A stretch of DNA of 6,478 nucleotides, from NCBI GenBank assembly GCA_900764215.1, contig CAAFNI010000491.1, forward strand, positions 1-6,478, read 5' to 3'. Shown here in pieces: positions 5,770-6,478 of this stretch. Numbering within the stretch: position 1 is the stretch's first letter; the number at the start of each line of letters is the position of its first letter. The DNA is from an uncultured Sutterella sp. (GTDB lineage Bacteria; Pseudomonadota; Gammaproteobacteria; Burkholderiales; Burkholderiaceae_F). Position numbers and translations under genes: made by a program. The notes beneath the pieces were generated by a model that was not told the origin of the DNA, made no database searches, and saw only the letters and a list, made by a program, of their open reading frames with translations.

Positions 5770-6478
5770 TCATTGGCCGCTCGCGCGGGCGGTCTTCCCG
5801 GCGCCCGGCCTGAAGGTCCTGATGGTCTTCACGACTTCGTCGATGCTGTCGGTGATGGAAATGCTGAGCCCCGCGTACTTGTCCTCCTCGACCAAATATT
5901 CGAGCAGCTGATAGACCGGCATTTCCCGGCGCCAGAAGTTTTCGCCGAGAAAAACCATCACCGTGGCGCAGCCGAAGGTCCGGTAATGGTTGGGCACCGC
6001 GGCCTGGAAGATTTCCTGGACGGTCCCGGCGCTCCCGGGCGCATAGATGATGCCGCCGCGGGTGATGTTGAGGATCGTGTCCTCGCGGATGCTGTTGTCG
6101 AAGAACTTGGCGATGTGGGTCGCAAAGGGCGTCGCGGGTTCGTGCCCGTAGAGCCAGGTCGGAATGCCGAGGCTCACGAAATGGGTCTGCGGATAGCGGT
6201 AGCGGATCCGGAAGGCGGACGACAGCCAGCCTTCGTCCCGCCAGCTTGGGGACTTGCACAGAATGGCGAGCGCATCCTCCACCTCGGCTTCGGTGCGCTC
6301 CGCCATCCACGCACCCAAGTGCGTCGCCTCCATCGCGGCCGCGCCGCCCCCGCTCACGAGGATGAAGCCCATCTCCGTGAGGCGCTTGCTCAAGTAAACG
6401 ATTTGGCTGTAAAAGGGGGCGTTGCGCAGAAGAGCGTGCCCGCCCATGATGCCGACGATCTGACGCTCATGGTAGGGC
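5770..6478 (-). CDS. LOG-family Rossmann-fold nucleotide-binding protein, N-terminus outside window
   Basis: The last 235 residues of a longer protein; the frame remains open to the right edge. Its first visible residues, PYHERQIVGIMGGHAL, include the first Rossmann strand and glycine turn, so the internal ATG at 6447 is not the start. Next comes FILVSGGGAAAMEATHLGA, the phosphate-binding element usually written GGGxGAME. Then follows IIYAPGSAGTVQEIFQAA, the PGGxGTxxE motif that holds the catalytic Arg/Glu region in cytokinin-riboside phosphoribohydrolases. The insert with GWLSSAFRIRYRYP and the order of motifs fit a large LOG-like subgroup rather than the short ~200-residue LOG enzymes. A nucleotide-monophosphate hydrolase role is likely by family, but the substrate is unknown. 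The end is TGA at 5770-5772. It lies 194 bases upstream of the operon and may be a separate housekeeping-type unit. Confidence 0.88.
   Translation of the reverse strand, partial: PYHERQIVGIMGGHALLRNAPFYSQIVYLSKRLTEMGFILVSGGGAAAMEATHLGAWMAERTEAEVEDALAILCKSPSWRDEGWLSSAFRIRYRYPQTHFVSLGIPTWLYGHEPATPFATHIAKFFDNSIREDTILNITRGGIIYAPGSAGTVQEIFQAAVPNHYRTFGCATVMVFLGENFWRREMPVYQLLEYLVEEDKYAGLSISITDSIDEVVKTIRTFRPGAGKTARASGQ

Noticed and set aside
5576..6310. Upstream extension of the WG-repeat frame to 351 residues
   Set aside because: The extension overlaps the LOG-family gene in another frame and reads as low-complexity arginine/histidine-rich sequence. The AAGGAG 6 bases before ATG 5575 and the signal-like N-terminus mark the true start.
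1..6478. CRISPR array, tRNA or rRNA gene, insertion sequence, riboswitch
   Set aside because: No regularly spaced repeats, cloverleaf-like sequence, transposase or terminal inverted repeats were seen on reading both strands.

Overview
The window looks like a chromosomal accessory stretch of a Gram-negative bacterium, most likely a betaproteobacterium of the Sutterella/Parasutterella kind. That placement is a guess from three things: the GC-rich coding, the strong AAGGAG/GAGGAG ribosome binding sites, and a YdgA/DUF945-type envelope protein. No marker gene is present to confirm it.

Apart from a fragment at the left edge, every gene I can support is on the minus strand, so the region reads from right to left. 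At the right edge lies most of a LOG-family Rossmann-fold nucleotide-binding protein (5770-6478, its N-terminus outside the window). After a 194-base gap with a weak promoter candidate comes a tight run of three genes. These are a small exported WG-repeat-like protein (5255-5575), a two-helix membrane protein resembling immunity protein Imm17 (5014-5244, GTG start), and a 543-residue signal-anchored DUF945/YdgA-like protein (3369-5000). The gaps are 10 and 13 bases, and each gene has a near-perfect Shine-Dalgarno at the same 6-base spacing. Next is a very short gene for a 45-residue two-helix membrane protein (3182-3319), and then three tandem paralogues ending in a DUF2262-type domain (2263-3150, 1409-2191, 464-1294).

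The three paralogues share an N-terminal module and four cysteines at exactly the same spacing, but have otherwise diverged strongly. The third has lost about a dozen residues near its C-terminus. Tandem divergent paralogues of unknown function next to an Imm17-like protein and small membrane proteins recall the arrays of orphan immunity genes found in polymorphic-toxin loci. No toxin gene is visible here, so this is an inference.

At the left end, the last 29 codons of a plus-strand gene converge on the array. They are separated from it by about 370 bases of more AT-rich sequence in which I recognise no gene.
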